From: Planctomycetota bacterium
Lineage (GTDB): Bacteria > Planctomycetota > UBA1135 > GCA-002686595
Reading direction: 5' to 3'
Assembly: GCA_023150475.1 (NCBI GenBank)
Contig: JAKLKU010000005.1
Span: 124,001 to 188,000 of the forward strand
Length of the DNA: 64,000 nt
Shown: positions 34,303 to 42,944 of the stretch, piece by piece
Layout of the letters: each line of letters starts with the position of its first letter
Position numbering within the stretch: the stretch's first letter is position 1
Program-made: the position numbers and the translations under genes
Notes under the pieces: model-generated
Seen by the model: the letters and a program-made list of their open reading frames with translations, nothing else
Database searches by the model: none
What the model was told of the DNA's origin: nothing

Positions 34303-35856
34303 ATGGGTCTCGTCGCCGCGCTGTTCCGGCCGGTCGGTTTCGTGTTGCGTCCGCTGCGCACGAAGCTCGGGCTCGGCGTCGCTCTCGGCCTCGCGCTCAC
34401 GGCCGGCGGTTGGCAAGCGAACCGCGCGACGTCGAGCGACGCGTTCTGCGCGAGTTGCCACGTCCACCCCGCGGCCGACGAAGGCTGGAAACGCTCGCCG
34501 CACTACGACAACGGGAGCGGCGTGCACGTGCACTGCATCGAGTGCCACTTGCCGCCGGAGGGACTCGCCTACCTGACGGAGAAACTCCGCCTCGGCGTGC
34601 GCGACGCGTGGACGACGAGGTTCGGCGATCCGGAGTCGATCGATTGGAGCACCCGCGGCGGGCTCGAACACGCAGCGACGTTCACGCCGAAGAGCGCGTG
34701 CGTCGCGTGCCACGCAAACCTCTTCCCGCTGACGCTGTCCGAGAAGGGCGACGAAGCGCACCTGCACTACTCGCAGCACGAAGCCGAGCTCGAATGCCTC
34801 GCGTGCCACCTCGGCGTCGGGCACGAGTCGAAGCAGGAGACCGCGCGACGCCTCGCCGCGGCGAACGAGACGAGCGCGGAGGCGGCGACCGGCGAACTCT
34901 TCACGGCGGCGGCGAGCCCAGTGCGCTTCGAGAACTTCCGCGAGACGCTTCCGGGCACCCGCGTCGCTTTCGACATGGTCGCGATCCCGGGCGGCGAGTT
35001 CGCGCTCGGCACGCCGGACGACGAGAGCTTCCGCGACGCCGACGAGGGTCCGACGCGACGCGTGCGGATCACTCGCTTCTGGATGAGCCGCGCCGAAGTC
35101 AGCTGGGATGAATACCTCGCGTTCTTCGCCGCGACGAAATCGGAGAAGCGCGGGTCGAGCTCCGCGAAAGCGCGCGCGCAAGGTGTCGACGCGATCACCG
35201 GCGCGACGCCGCCGTACGGCGATCCAGGTCAAGGCTGGGGCAAAGGCACGCGGCCGGCGATCACGATGACGCCGCACGGCGCCGAGACGTATTGCCGCTG
35301 GCTCTCGTCGGTCACCGGCAAGCGCTATCGCCTGCCGACCGAAGCCGAGTGGGAGTACGCGTGTCGCGCAGGGACGACCGGTGCCTACTTCTTCGGCGGC
35401 GAGCCGAGCGACTTCAGCGAGCGCGGTTTCTGGAACCAGCTCTTCGGCGCCGAGCGCGAGCCGCTCGCGGCGTTCGCGTGGTACTCGGCGAACTCGCGCG
35501 GACGCACCGAACCGAGCGCTGCGCTCCAACCGAATCCCTTCGGCCTCGTCGGCATGCTCGGCAACGTCGCCGAGATCTGCGCGGACGTCTACGCCGCGGA
35601 GGCGTACGCCGTCTCGCCGGAGCTCGAAGTGCTCGTGGATCCCCGCGGGCCGAGCGAAGGTGCCGAGCGCGTGATCCGCGGCGGCTCGTACGCGAGCGAC
35701 GCGGCGGACCTGCGCTGCGGCGCGCGCGCGCACACCGAGACCGACGCGTGGCTCAAGACCGACCCGCAGGTCCCGAAGAGCAAGTGGTGGTACTCCGATC
35801 AACGTCACGTCGGTTTCCGCGTCGTCTGCGAGGTCGAACTCGCGGACACGCGCTGA
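34303..35856 (+). CDS. Tetraheme NapC/NirT-type cytochrome fused to FGE domain
   Basis: A 517-residue fusion. Residues 1-40 hold a membrane anchor (RPLRTKLGLGVALGLALTAG). Four CxxCH heme c motifs follow: C49-C52-H53, C78-C81-H82, C133-C136-H137 and C165-C168-H169, as in NapC/NirT quinol-linked cytochromes. From about 222 to 515 is a formylglycine-generating enzyme/sulfatase-modifying (SUMF1-type) domain: VAIPGGEFALGTPDDE, LPTEAEWEYACRAGT, VIRGGSY and HVGFRVVCE. The two usual FGE cysteines are not obvious, so it may act as an EgtB/PvdO-like oxidase or as a carbohydrate-binding fold. The enzyme would sit on the periplasmic side, taking electrons through the hemes. It is 38 bp from the downstream oxidoreductase gene. 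Confidence 0.88.
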   Translation: MGLVAALFRPVGFVLRPLRTKLGLGVALGLALTAGGWQANRATSSDAFCASCHVHPAADEGWKRSPHYDNGSGVHVHCIECHLPPEGLAYLTEKLRLGVRDAWTTRFGDPESIDWSTRGGLEHAATFTPKSACVACHANLFPLTLSEKGDEAHLHYSQHEAELECLACHLGVGHESKQETARRLAAANETSAEAATGELFTAAASPVRFENFRETLPGTRVAFDMVAIPGGEFALGTPDDESFRDADEGPTRRVRITRFWMSRAEVSWDEYLAFFAATKSEKRGSSSAKARAQGVDAITGATPPYGDPGQGWGKGTRPAITMTPHGAETYCRWLSSVTGKRYRLPTEAEWEYACRAGTTGAYFFGGEPSDFSERGFWNQLFGAEREPLAAFAWYSANSRGRTEPSAALQPNPFGLVGMLGNVAEICADVYAAEAYAVSPELEVLVDPRGPSEGAERVIRGGSYASDAADLRCGARAHTETDAWLKTDPQVPKSKWWYSDQRHVGFRVVCEVELADTR

Positions 35857-35894
35857 CGCGCGACCCGCAACGACCCGAGAAAGGAAGCAGAGTC

Positions 35895-37181
35895 ATGCAA
35901 TTCGTCACGAGCTCGATCGATCGCCGCCAATTGGTCCGTGGTGCGGGCCTCGGAGCCCTCGGGCTCGGCGTGCTCGCTGCGTCCGCGAAACACGCGCACG
36001 CGTCGCCGCTCCTCTCGCCGACGCAGGCGCCGGACGGTCCGCCGCTGAAAGCCGGCCTGATCGGTTGCGGCGGGCGCGGCAGCGGTGCGGCGTTCGATTT
36101 CCTCGGCGCGGGCAAGAACCTGACCATCGCCGCACTCGCCGACGTCTTCGAAGATCGTCTGAAGGGCACACGCGAGTCGCTGAAGAAGGAGCGCGGCATC
36201 GACGTGCCCGACTCGCGCTGTTTCGTCGGCTTCGACGCGTACAAGCAACTGCTCGAGACCGACGTCGACGTCGTGTTGCTCGCCACGCCGCCGCACTTCC
36301 GGCCCGAGCACTTCCGCGAAGCGGTGCGCGCCCGCAAGCACGTCTTCATGGAGAAACCCGTCGCCGTCGACGCGCCGGGCGCGCGCTCGGTGATGGCGTC
36401 GGCGAAGAAGGCGGCCGCGGCCGGGCTCTCCGTCGTCACGGGCACGCAACGGCGCCACCAAGCGGCGTATCGCGCGGCGTTCGAGCAGGTGAAGGCCGGC
36501 GCGCTCGGCGACATCGTCTCGGCGAACTGCTACTGGAATCAGGACCAGTTGTGGTTCCGCGAGCGTGAAGCGAACTGGAGCGACATGGAGTGGATGATCC
36601 GCGACTGGGTCAACTGGGGTTGGCTCTCCGGCGATCACATCGTCGAGCAGCACGTCCACAACCTCGACGTGATCCACTGGTTCACCGGGAAACTCCCGAA
36701 GTCGGCCGTCGGCTTCGGCGCGCGTCACCGGCGCGTCACCGGCGATCAGTTCGACATGTTCAGCGTCGACTACGTCTACGAAGGCGGCATGCACGTGCAC
36801 AGCATGTGCCGGCAGATCACCGGGTGCGCGTCGAACGTCTCGGAGCTCGTGGTCGGCACCAAGGGCTGGACCGACTGCCGCAGCAAGATCGTCGACCACA
36901 AGGGCAAGACGATCTGGCAGCGAGACGCGAAGGACGATCCGTCGCCGTACGCGCAAGAGCACGTCGACCTGGTGACCGCGATCCGCACCAACAAGCCGTT
37001 CAACGAAGCGGAGAACACCGCGCTGTCGAGCCTGGTCGCCGTGATGGGTCGCATCTCGGCCTACACGGGCCGCGAGGTGACGTGGGAAGAGGTGTTGGGC
37101 TCCGAGGAGCGCCTCGGTCCGGAGACCTACGCGCTCGGGCCGGTCGACCTGCCGCGCACGGTGCCGATGCCGGGAGCGTGA
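35895..37181 (+). CDS. Tat-exported Gfo/Idh/MocA family oxidoreductase
   Basis: A 428-residue NAD(P)-binding oxidoreductase. The N-terminus has a twin-arginine signal (SIDRRQLVRGAGLGALGLG, with R10 and R11). A Rossmann core follows: AGLIGCGGRGSG, then the EKP motif in FMEKPVAVDAPG and a dehydrogenase-like C-terminal domain. Such exported members are common in planctomycetes and act on sugars or sugar derivatives, with cofactor loaded before export. It lies 38 bp downstream of the tetraheme-FGE gene, so the two are probably in one operon and may cooperate in an extracytoplasmic oxidation. The substrate is unknown. Confidence 0.9.
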   Translation: MQFVTSSIDRRQLVRGAGLGALGLGVLAASAKHAHASPLLSPTQAPDGPPLKAGLIGCGGRGSGAAFDFLGAGKNLTIAALADVFEDRLKGTRESLKKERGIDVPDSRCFVGFDAYKQLLETDVDVVLLATPPHFRPEHFREAVRARKHVFMEKPVAVDAPGARSVMASAKKAAAAGLSVVTGTQRRHQAAYRAAFEQVKAGALGDIVSANCYWNQDQLWFREREANWSDMEWMIRDWVNWGWLSGDHIVEQHVHNLDVIHWFTGKLPKSAVGFGARHRRVTGDQFDMFSVDYVYEGGMHVHSMCRQITGCASNVSELVVGTKGWTDCRSKIVDHKGKTIWQRDAKDDPSPYAQEHVDLVTAIRTNKPFNEAENTALSSLVAVMGRISAYTGREVTWEEVLGSEERLGPETYALGPVDLPRTVPMPGA

Positions 37182-37223
37182 ACGGTCGCCGAAGTCGTCG
37201 CGAGGTGAGGTAGCCTCTCGCTG

Positions 37224-38294
37224 ATGCGCATCGACTCCCGTCGTCGCACGCTCGCGGCGGCGATGCTCGTCGTCGCCGCGCTGCTCGCGATCCTGTTCGG
37301 CTCCCGGTACGACGCGGATGTCGACTCTGCGGCGCCGTCGGTCGCTGGCCGCGCCGAGATCGCGAGCCCCGCGCACGCGGAGCGCTCGCACGCCGCTGGC
37401 GAAACGGACGACGACTTCCGCCAGCCCGCGCTCGTCACGAGCTCTCCGCCCACGTCGGGGATGTTGACGATCCGCGTAACGGACGAAGCGGATCGGCCGC
37501 TCGACGGCGCGTGGGTCGAGTTCCGCATGCCGCCGGAGGTACGTCAGTCGGTGCGCAGGCTGTGCGATGCGCATGGAGAGCTTCGAGTGTCGATCTCCGA
37601 CGCTGCACCGGACGTGCGGTATGTCAAAGCCGGCAGCGTCGGCTTCGCTTCCGCCCACCGGATCGGCCCGGATCTCGAGGGCTCGCGCGAGGCTCCGCTG
37701 TTGGTCGTCCGCCTCCGACCAGCGGCGTCGGTGAGGATCGAGGTGCGAGACACGGACGCCCGCCTGCTCGCGCGCCATGCCGTCGTGCTCAACCACTTGG
37801 GACATCGCGAGGATCCGGACAACGCCCCCGATGCGCGACACGCGGACGCCCTCGTCTCGCGCTTCCGTGTCTCGAACGAACACGGCGTGATCGAAGCCGA
37901 AGACCTTGCCGCGGGTTGGTGGATGTTGCGCGCGCCCGAGTGGCGCGATTGCGATCCGTCGGCCGAGCACGTCGTCTCGCTCGCCGTCGGCGAGAACCCA
38001 GCGCTCGTCGTCGAGGTGCCGAGGATGCAGTCAGCCTCCTATGCCTCGGGTCACGTCGCGGTCCCGTCGGAGTTCACGCTCGCGGAGGACTCGACGTTCC
38101 ATGACTTCAGCCTGCGCACGCCGACGGGAGGGCAAGGCGCGTTCATCCATCACGACGGCGCCTTCTTCGTGTCTGGAAGGGAAGGCACGGACGTCGAGCT
38201 CGTCTTCCGCGACGATCTAGGCGACCGGACGAGCGCCCCGTTCGTCGTGACGATCGGTCGGCACGACTACGAGCTCCAACCGACGTGGCCGTGA
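37224..38294 (+). CDS. Anchored protein with carboxypeptidase-regulatory-like domains
   Basis: A 356-residue protein with one N-terminal transmembrane segment or uncleaved signal (LAAAMLVVAALLAILFG, residues 10-26). The rest is extracytoplasmic and includes MLTIRVTDEADRPLDGAWVEF and VRIEVRDTDARLLARHAVVL segments, typical of CarboxypepD_reg/Ig-like beta-sandwiches. No enzyme residues are apparent. It begins 42 bases after the oxidoreductase stop, so it may be the last member of the same operon. Similar repeats occur in the ECF fusion at 48506-51112. Confidence 0.75.
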   Translation: MRIDSRRRTLAAAMLVVAALLAILFGSRYDADVDSAAPSVAGRAEIASPAHAERSHAAGETDDDFRQPALVTSSPPTSGMLTIRVTDEADRPLDGAWVEFRMPPEVRQSVRRLCDAHGELRVSISDAAPDVRYVKAGSVGFASAHRIGPDLEGSREAPLLVVRLRPAASVRIEVRDTDARLLARHAVVLNHLGHREDPDNAPDARHADALVSRFRVSNEHGVIEAEDLAAGWWMLRAPEWRDCDPSAEHVVSLAVGENPALVVEVPRMQSASYASGHVAVPSEFTLAEDSTFHDFSLRTPTGGQGAFIHHDGAFFVSGREGTDVELVFRDDLGDRTSAPFVVTIGRHDYELQPTWP

Positions 38295-38322
38295 ACACGT
38301 CGGCCGGCCGCCGATCGCGAAC

Positions 38323-39039
38323 TCAGTGGTCGAGTTCTCGCGCTCCCGAGCCGTGGGTGCAGCGCGAAGTCGGGCCCTCGGCGAGGTGCTGCTCGAACGT
38401 CCGGCGATGCATCGGCTTGTGCTCGTCGTCGACGCCGCGCTCGACCAGGAAGAAGCGGAACTCCTCGCTCGTCGCGTTCGCGTGCCGCTCGTCGGAGTGC
38501 GTGTCGTAACGGAAGAGGAAGATCGCCTCGAAGTAGTACGCGACGCCGTTCCAGAACCCGACGGTGCCTTCGCGGTAGCAGACGTGCGTGGCCTCGTGCA
38601 GCACGAGGCTCGCGATCGCGAATGGATCGGTGAGCTCGCCGTCGGCTCCGCGAAAGAACGAGTGATCGACGAGCCCGTCGTGCACCGGACTGCGCTGCCC
38701 GACGACGAAACCCCACTCGCGTTCCTGCGCGGCGAAACCGACGCGGACGACCCAATCGCCCCAGGTCGAGCGCACGACGCGCATCGGGAGCTCGCGGTCC
38801 CGCTCGACGAACCGCATGCCGTCGTCGGCGAGGACTAGCCGCCCGTCGGGCAACGTCTGGCGGAACTCCGACGCCAGGAACTGATTCGCGAGTTCGATGG
38901 CGACGGTCCATCGCGAGAGAGCCTCGGCTCGTTCCGGGCGCGTGTCCGTCTCGGTTCTCAGTGCGGCCGGCGTGATCTCGTACGAACGGCAACTCGCGAG
39001 CGCGAACACGACCGACAGCGCGACGGCGCGGAACGTCAT
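38323..39039 (-). CDS. Lipoprotein with HEATH zinc-protease motif
   Basis: A 238-residue lipoprotein (lipobox ALASC, Cys17). A zincin motif HExxH is at residues 148-152 (LVLHEATHVCY), and a possible third ligand is E171 in YYFEAIF, 19 residues downstream. The rest is a compact alpha/beta domain with many Trp and Arg residues. This looks like a small M-clan peptidase or peptidase-like protein on the outer side of the membrane, but I do not recognise the family. It starts at ATG 39039 and is divergent (158 bp) from the S15 peptidase gene. Confidence 0.8.
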   Translation of the reverse strand: MTFRAVALSVVFALASCRSYEITPAALRTETDTRPERAEALSRWTVAIELANQFLASEFRQTLPDGRLVLADDGMRFVERDRELPMRVVRSTWGDWVVRVGFAAQEREWGFVVGQRSPVHDGLVDHSFFRGADGELTDPFAIASLVLHEATHVCYREGTVGFWNGVAYYFEAIFLFRYDTHSDERHANATSEEFRFFLVERGVDDEHKPMHRRTFEQHLAEGPTSRCTHGSGARELDH

Positions 39040-39197
39040 GCGGCGGAGGATAGCGGGAGAGTCGGCGCACGCTCGCCGCGACGCGCGCTATCGTGTGCGC
39101 CGTCGCGCGCGGCTCGGACGACCCGTCCCACGGCGCGGTTCGCGTGCTCGGCGCCGTGCACGCGAGGACACGGTCGGACGGGGCGTGAGGATCTCGG

Positions 39198-41054
39198 ATG
39201 TCGCGTAGCTCGGGTCGGATGTTCGTCGTCGCCAGTGTCGGTGCCTGGCTCGGATGCCTCGCGGAAGACGCCGGCGCCCAAGCCGCGGCGAAAGCGCGGC
39301 CCACGTTCGTCGACGGCCAAGCGCAAGTCGTCGAGGCCTTCAAGGACAAGAAGGCGTGGATCCAGCACGACCTCTGGGTCGACACGCCGTTCGACTCCGA
39401 CGGCGACGGCGAGAACGATCGCATGCACGTCGACGTCACGCGCCAAGCACAGACCGACAGCGAAGGTCTGAAGGTCGCCGTCGTGTACGAGACGAGCCCC
39501 TACTTCTCCGGCATGGGCTCCAACGAACCGCAGTACAACTGGGATCCGAAACAGGAAGTCGGCGCGCCGCCGCCGAAGCGCACGCCGATGCCGCCGATCG
39601 AGTTCAAGCCCGAGCGGCCGCTGATGTCGCGCGACTTGATCAACGATTGGGTGCCGCGCGGTTTCGCCGTCGTGCACTCGGCGTCGCCGGGCACCGGGCT
39701 CTCGGAAGGTTGTCCGACCGTCGGCGGCATCAACGAGTCGCTCGCGCCGAAGGCGGTGATCGATTGGCTCAACGGCCGAGCCAAGGGTTGGACGTTGCCC
39801 GACGGCGGCGAAGAAGTGACGGCGTATTGGGCGACCGGCAAAGTCGCGATGACCGGGACGTCCTACAACGGCACGCTGCCGCTCGCGGCGGCGACCACCG
39901 GCGTCGAGGGACTCGAGCTCGTCGTCCCCGACGCGCCCAACACGTCGTACTACCACTACTACCGTTCGCACGGGCTCGTCCGGCATCCGGGCGGCTACAT
40001 GGGCGAAGACGTCGACGTGCTCTACGACTTCATCAACAGCGGCGATCCCGAGCGCCGCGATTGGTGCAACGACAACGTCCGTGACAAGCTGATGGCCGAA
40101 GGCTTCGATCGCGAGCGCGGCGACTACAACGAATTCTGGCGCGGCCGCGACTACTTCAACGTGCTCTCGAACGTGAAGTGCGCCGTGTTCCTCTCGCACG
40201 GACTCTCCGATTGGAACGTGATGCCGGACCACAGCACCCGCATCTACGAAGGCTTGAAGGCGCTCGGGAAACGACCGGCGCTCTACCTGCACCAAGGCGG
40301 CCACGGCGGGCCGCCGCCGCGCGAGATGCTGAATCGGTGGTTCTCGCACTACCTCTACGGCGTCGACAACGGGGTCGAGCAGGATGCGCGCGTCTGGATC
40401 GTGCGCGAAGGCGCGAAACGCGAAGAGCCGACGCCGTACGCCGACTTCCCCCATCCCGATTCGGCGCCGGTGACGTTCCACCTCGGCAAGGGTGGCGAGA
40501 CGGCGGGCGCGTTGACGCTCGAGAAGCGCGCGGGACAAGGCAAGGAGACGCTCGTCGACGACGTCTCGCTCGACGGCGCGACGCTCGCGACGACCGAGGA
40601 TTCCGAGAATCGATTGGTCTACACCACGCCGGTGCTGACGAAGCCGCTGCACTTGTCGGGCACACCGCGGTTGACGATCCGCGTGAGCTCGAACAAGCCC
40701 GCCGCGAACCTCTCGGTGTGGCTGGTCACGTTCCCGTGGGCCGATTCGAAGAACCCGAACGCGAACGTGATCACGCGCGGTTGGGCCGACCCGCAGAACC
40801 ACGGGTCGCTCGAGAAGAGCGAACCGCTCTCGCCCGGCAAGTTCTACGACCTGACGTTCGACCTCGTCGCCGACGACCAGATCGTGCCGGCCGGGAAGAA
40901 GCTCGGCCTGATGATCTTCTCGAGCGACCGCGACTTCACTCTGTGGCCGCCGCCGGGCACCAAGCTCTCGATCGACCTCGACGCGACGAGCCTGGAGCTC
41001 CCGCTGGTCGGCGGCGCGGACGAGTTCCGGCGCGCGACGGCACCGGCGAAGTAG
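39198..41054 (+). CDS. Secreted S15 X-Pro dipeptidyl-peptidase-like hydrolase
   Basis: A 618-residue exported hydrolase of the CocE/X-Pro dipeptidyl-peptidase (S15) family. A signal peptide covers about residues 1-27. Catalytic residues are predicted as S222 in GTSYNG, D338 in LSDWNV and H369 in HQGGHGGPP. The C-terminal 200 residues are the jelly-roll PepX_C domain (LSGTPRLTIRVSSNKPAANLS). It could be a peptidase or an ester hydrolase (cocaine esterase-like). It stands alone, divergent from the HEATH lipoprotein. Its length and domain order match the family. Confidence 0.9.
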   Translation: MSRSSGRMFVVASVGAWLGCLAEDAGAQAAAKARPTFVDGQAQVVEAFKDKKAWIQHDLWVDTPFDSDGDGENDRMHVDVTRQAQTDSEGLKVAVVYETSPYFSGMGSNEPQYNWDPKQEVGAPPPKRTPMPPIEFKPERPLMSRDLINDWVPRGFAVVHSASPGTGLSEGCPTVGGINESLAPKAVIDWLNGRAKGWTLPDGGEEVTAYWATGKVAMTGTSYNGTLPLAAATTGVEGLELVVPDAPNTSYYHYYRSHGLVRHPGGYMGEDVDVLYDFINSGDPERRDWCNDNVRDKLMAEGFDRERGDYNEFWRGRDYFNVLSNVKCAVFLSHGLSDWNVMPDHSTRIYEGLKALGKRPALYLHQGGHGGPPPREMLNRWFSHYLYGVDNGVEQDARVWIVREGAKREEPTPYADFPHPDSAPVTFHLGKGGETAGALTLEKRAGQGKETLVDDVSLDGATLATTEDSENRLVYTTPVLTKPLHLSGTPRLTIRVSSNKPAANLSVWLVTFPWADSKNPNANVITRGWADPQNHGSLEKSEPLSPGKFYDLTFDLVADDQIVPAGKKLGLMIFSSDRDFTLWPPPGTKLSIDLDATSLELPLVGGADEFRRATAPAK

Positions 41055-41078
41055 CGCAATTTCGCCGACTCGCGCCCG

Positions 41079-41756
41079 TCAGAACGACGGGATCACGAAC
41101 TCGCCGAACAGAATGTCGTCCACTCCGTTCGCGGAGCTCCTACCGAAGAGCAACAGCGCTCCCCGTAGCGAGCGCCGCTCCCACCAGTCTTCCGGGGTGA
41201 GCACGACGAGCCCGCGTACGTCTTCCATAGCGCCGCCCGACGGTCTGCCGCGCGAGACGTGGTCGTTCGCCCAAGCGGTGAGCGCCTCCACGGTCGTCCC
41301 GCAGTCGGCGGAACGAAGCGTGAGCTCCAGACGCTTGATCAACACGCCGTCGATCGCCGGAAAGACCACACGTAGTGATCGGTTTTCGATGACCGTCGTC
41401 TCGACCCGCAGCGTCAAGTCGCGCGTATCGCCGATCCCACCATGGAACCACGAGTGCTGGACGCGCACGGGCGCGAACATCACGGCGATGGCGGGCGCCA
41501 CGATTCGCCGTTCGGAGCACGCCCGTTCGGAACTTGGAGCGCCGCTCGACTTGCACGAGGTCGTGACCGCGAGAGCACAAGCCAACGCGACGGCCACGTG
41601 CGAAACGGCTGCCGAACTGCGCGCGCCTTCCGACCGTCGCCGACCGAGCGTCCAGAGCCGACGACGTTCGACGATTGCGCGCACTCCGGACTCCGCCCGC
41701 CGCTCGCCGCACACAGTTCCCATCCGGTACCAGTTTACGCCACCGACTTCGCGCAC
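41079..41756 (-). CDS. Lipoprotein, function unknown
   Basis: A lipoprotein with a lipobox in the ALAVTTSC segment, followed by KSSGAPSS. The mature domain of about 155 residues contains VQHSWFHGGIGDTRDLTLRVE and a DWWERRSLRGALLLFGR stretch, and ends in FVIPSF. No catalytic motif is seen. The start is uncertain: ATG 41756 gives a long positively charged n-region; ATG 41723 and GTG 41597 are also in frame, the last giving a short n-region without basic residues. It lies seven bases downstream of the apbE-like stop, so it is in the same operon. Confidence 0.7.
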   Translation of the reverse strand: MREVGGVNWYRMGTVCGERRAESGVRAIVERRRLWTLGRRRSEGARSSAAVSHVAVALACALAVTTSCKSSGAPSSERACSERRIVAPAIAVMFAPVRVQHSWFHGGIGDTRDLTLRVETTVIENRSLRVVFPAIDGVLIKRLELTLRSADCGTTVEALTAWANDHVSRGRPSGGAMEDVRGLVVLTPEDWWERRSLRGALLLFGRSSANGVDDILFGEFVIPSF

Positions 41757-41763
41757 TTGGCGC

Positions 41764-42891
41764 CTAGCGCGTGGGTTCGGGGGGGAAGTTCGGCGTCGTG
41801 CGGACCACGAACCGGCCCACTCGAGCGTCGCCGCGGCGTTCGACGAAGAGCGCTTCGACCGAGCTCTGGGTTTCGAGCCAGCGCAGGCCTTCGTCCGCGC
41901 CCATCACGAGCAGCGCCGTCGACAGCGCGTCGGCCCGGGCGCACGTCGGCGCGAGCACGGTCACCGAGACCGTGTCGTGCGTCGGGTTCCTGCCGGTGCG
42001 CGGGTCGACGACGTGGTGCACGCGCTCCGTGCGGTCTGCGCGCTCCGCTGGGGCGCCACGCGCGCGGCGGTGGTTGCCTGACGTCGCGATCGCGCGGTCG
42101 ACGAGCTCGACGCGCCGGAGGAGCTCTTCGCCGAACTCCGCGTCGTCACGCGGCGTCTCGATGCCGACGATCCACGCACTGCCGTCGAGCTTCGTCCCGC
42201 GCGCACGGACCTCGCCGCCGAGTTCGACGAGCCAACCGGGCGCGCCGAACGAGTCGAGCACCGCGCCGAGGCGATCGACCGCGTCGCCCGGCGCGACGCC
42301 GGAGAGATCGAGCTCGACTTCGGGATCGAGTTTGACGAGCCAACCGGGCTCGACGCGGACTTTCGCGAAGCCGACGTGCTCGCGCGCGGCCGCGAGCGCG
42401 AGGTCGAGCTCCGCGGGCTCGCGGTCGATCGCGCCTTCCGCGGCGAACCCGAGCTCGCGCACCAGCGGCAACACGGTCGGGTCGAACGCGCCGCCGGTCA
42501 GGTGCGAGTAGGAGAGCGCGAACGCGACGAGCTCCGAGAGCTCGCGCGAGACCGGGAACGGCTCGGTCGAGCGGAACGCGTCGAAACGCGCGAGTTCGGC
42601 GTTCGGGTCCCACGTGCTCGCTCGCGTGGACGTGCCCGTGAGCTCGTGCGTCAGCGCGTCGCGCACGGCGCCTTCCGCGACGTCCGGCGCCAAGCAGCAC
42701 GTCGCGCTCCAGCTCGTGCCCATCGTCGCGCCACCGAACGTGCGTTCGACGAGCGTCGCTCGAGCGTGCGTTCCTGCGGATGCGTTTGGCGCGTTCGGCG
42801 CTTCCCGCGAACACGCGCCACACGCGAGCACGACGGCGAACACACTCGCAGGAACGAACGCGTTTCCGGCGGCGAAGCGACGCGCGGCCAT
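41764..42891 (-). CDS. apbE: FAD:protein FMN transferase (ApbE-like)
   Basis: A 375-residue lipoprotein-type ApbE. An N-terminal export signal (MAARRFAAGNAFVPASVFAVV then ACGAC) is followed by MGTSWSAT, STWDPNAELARFDA, GGAFDPTVLPLVRELG, DLSGVAPGDAVD, ATSGNHRR and HHVVDPRTGRNP, all family motifs. It transfers FMN from FAD to a Thr/Ser in exported flavoproteins, using Mg2+. No RnfG/NqrC-like target is encoded in the window. ATG 42891 gives a plausible signal peptide; GTG 42948, overlapping the upstream TGA, is an alternative and would indicate coupling to the antiporter gene. Confidence 0.9.
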   Translation of the reverse strand: MAARRFAAGNAFVPASVFAVVLACGACSREAPNAPNASAGTHARATLVERTFGGATMGTSWSATCCLAPDVAEGAVRDALTHELTGTSTRASTWDPNAELARFDAFRSTEPFPVSRELSELVAFALSYSHLTGGAFDPTVLPLVRELGFAAEGAIDREPAELDLALAAAREHVGFAKVRVEPGWLVKLDPEVELDLSGVAPGDAVDRLGAVLDSFGAPGWLVELGGEVRARGTKLDGSAWIVGIETPRDDAEFGEELLRRVELVDRAIATSGNHRRARGAPAERADRTERVHHVVDPRTGRNPTHDTVSVTVLAPTCARADALSTALLVMGADEGLRWLETQSSVEALFVERRGDARVGRFVVRTTPNFPPEPTR

Positions 42892-42944
42892 CCGCGCGTC
42901 GTGGTTCGCGAGCGCTCGCACGCAAGCCGCCGCCGCGCGCGTCC

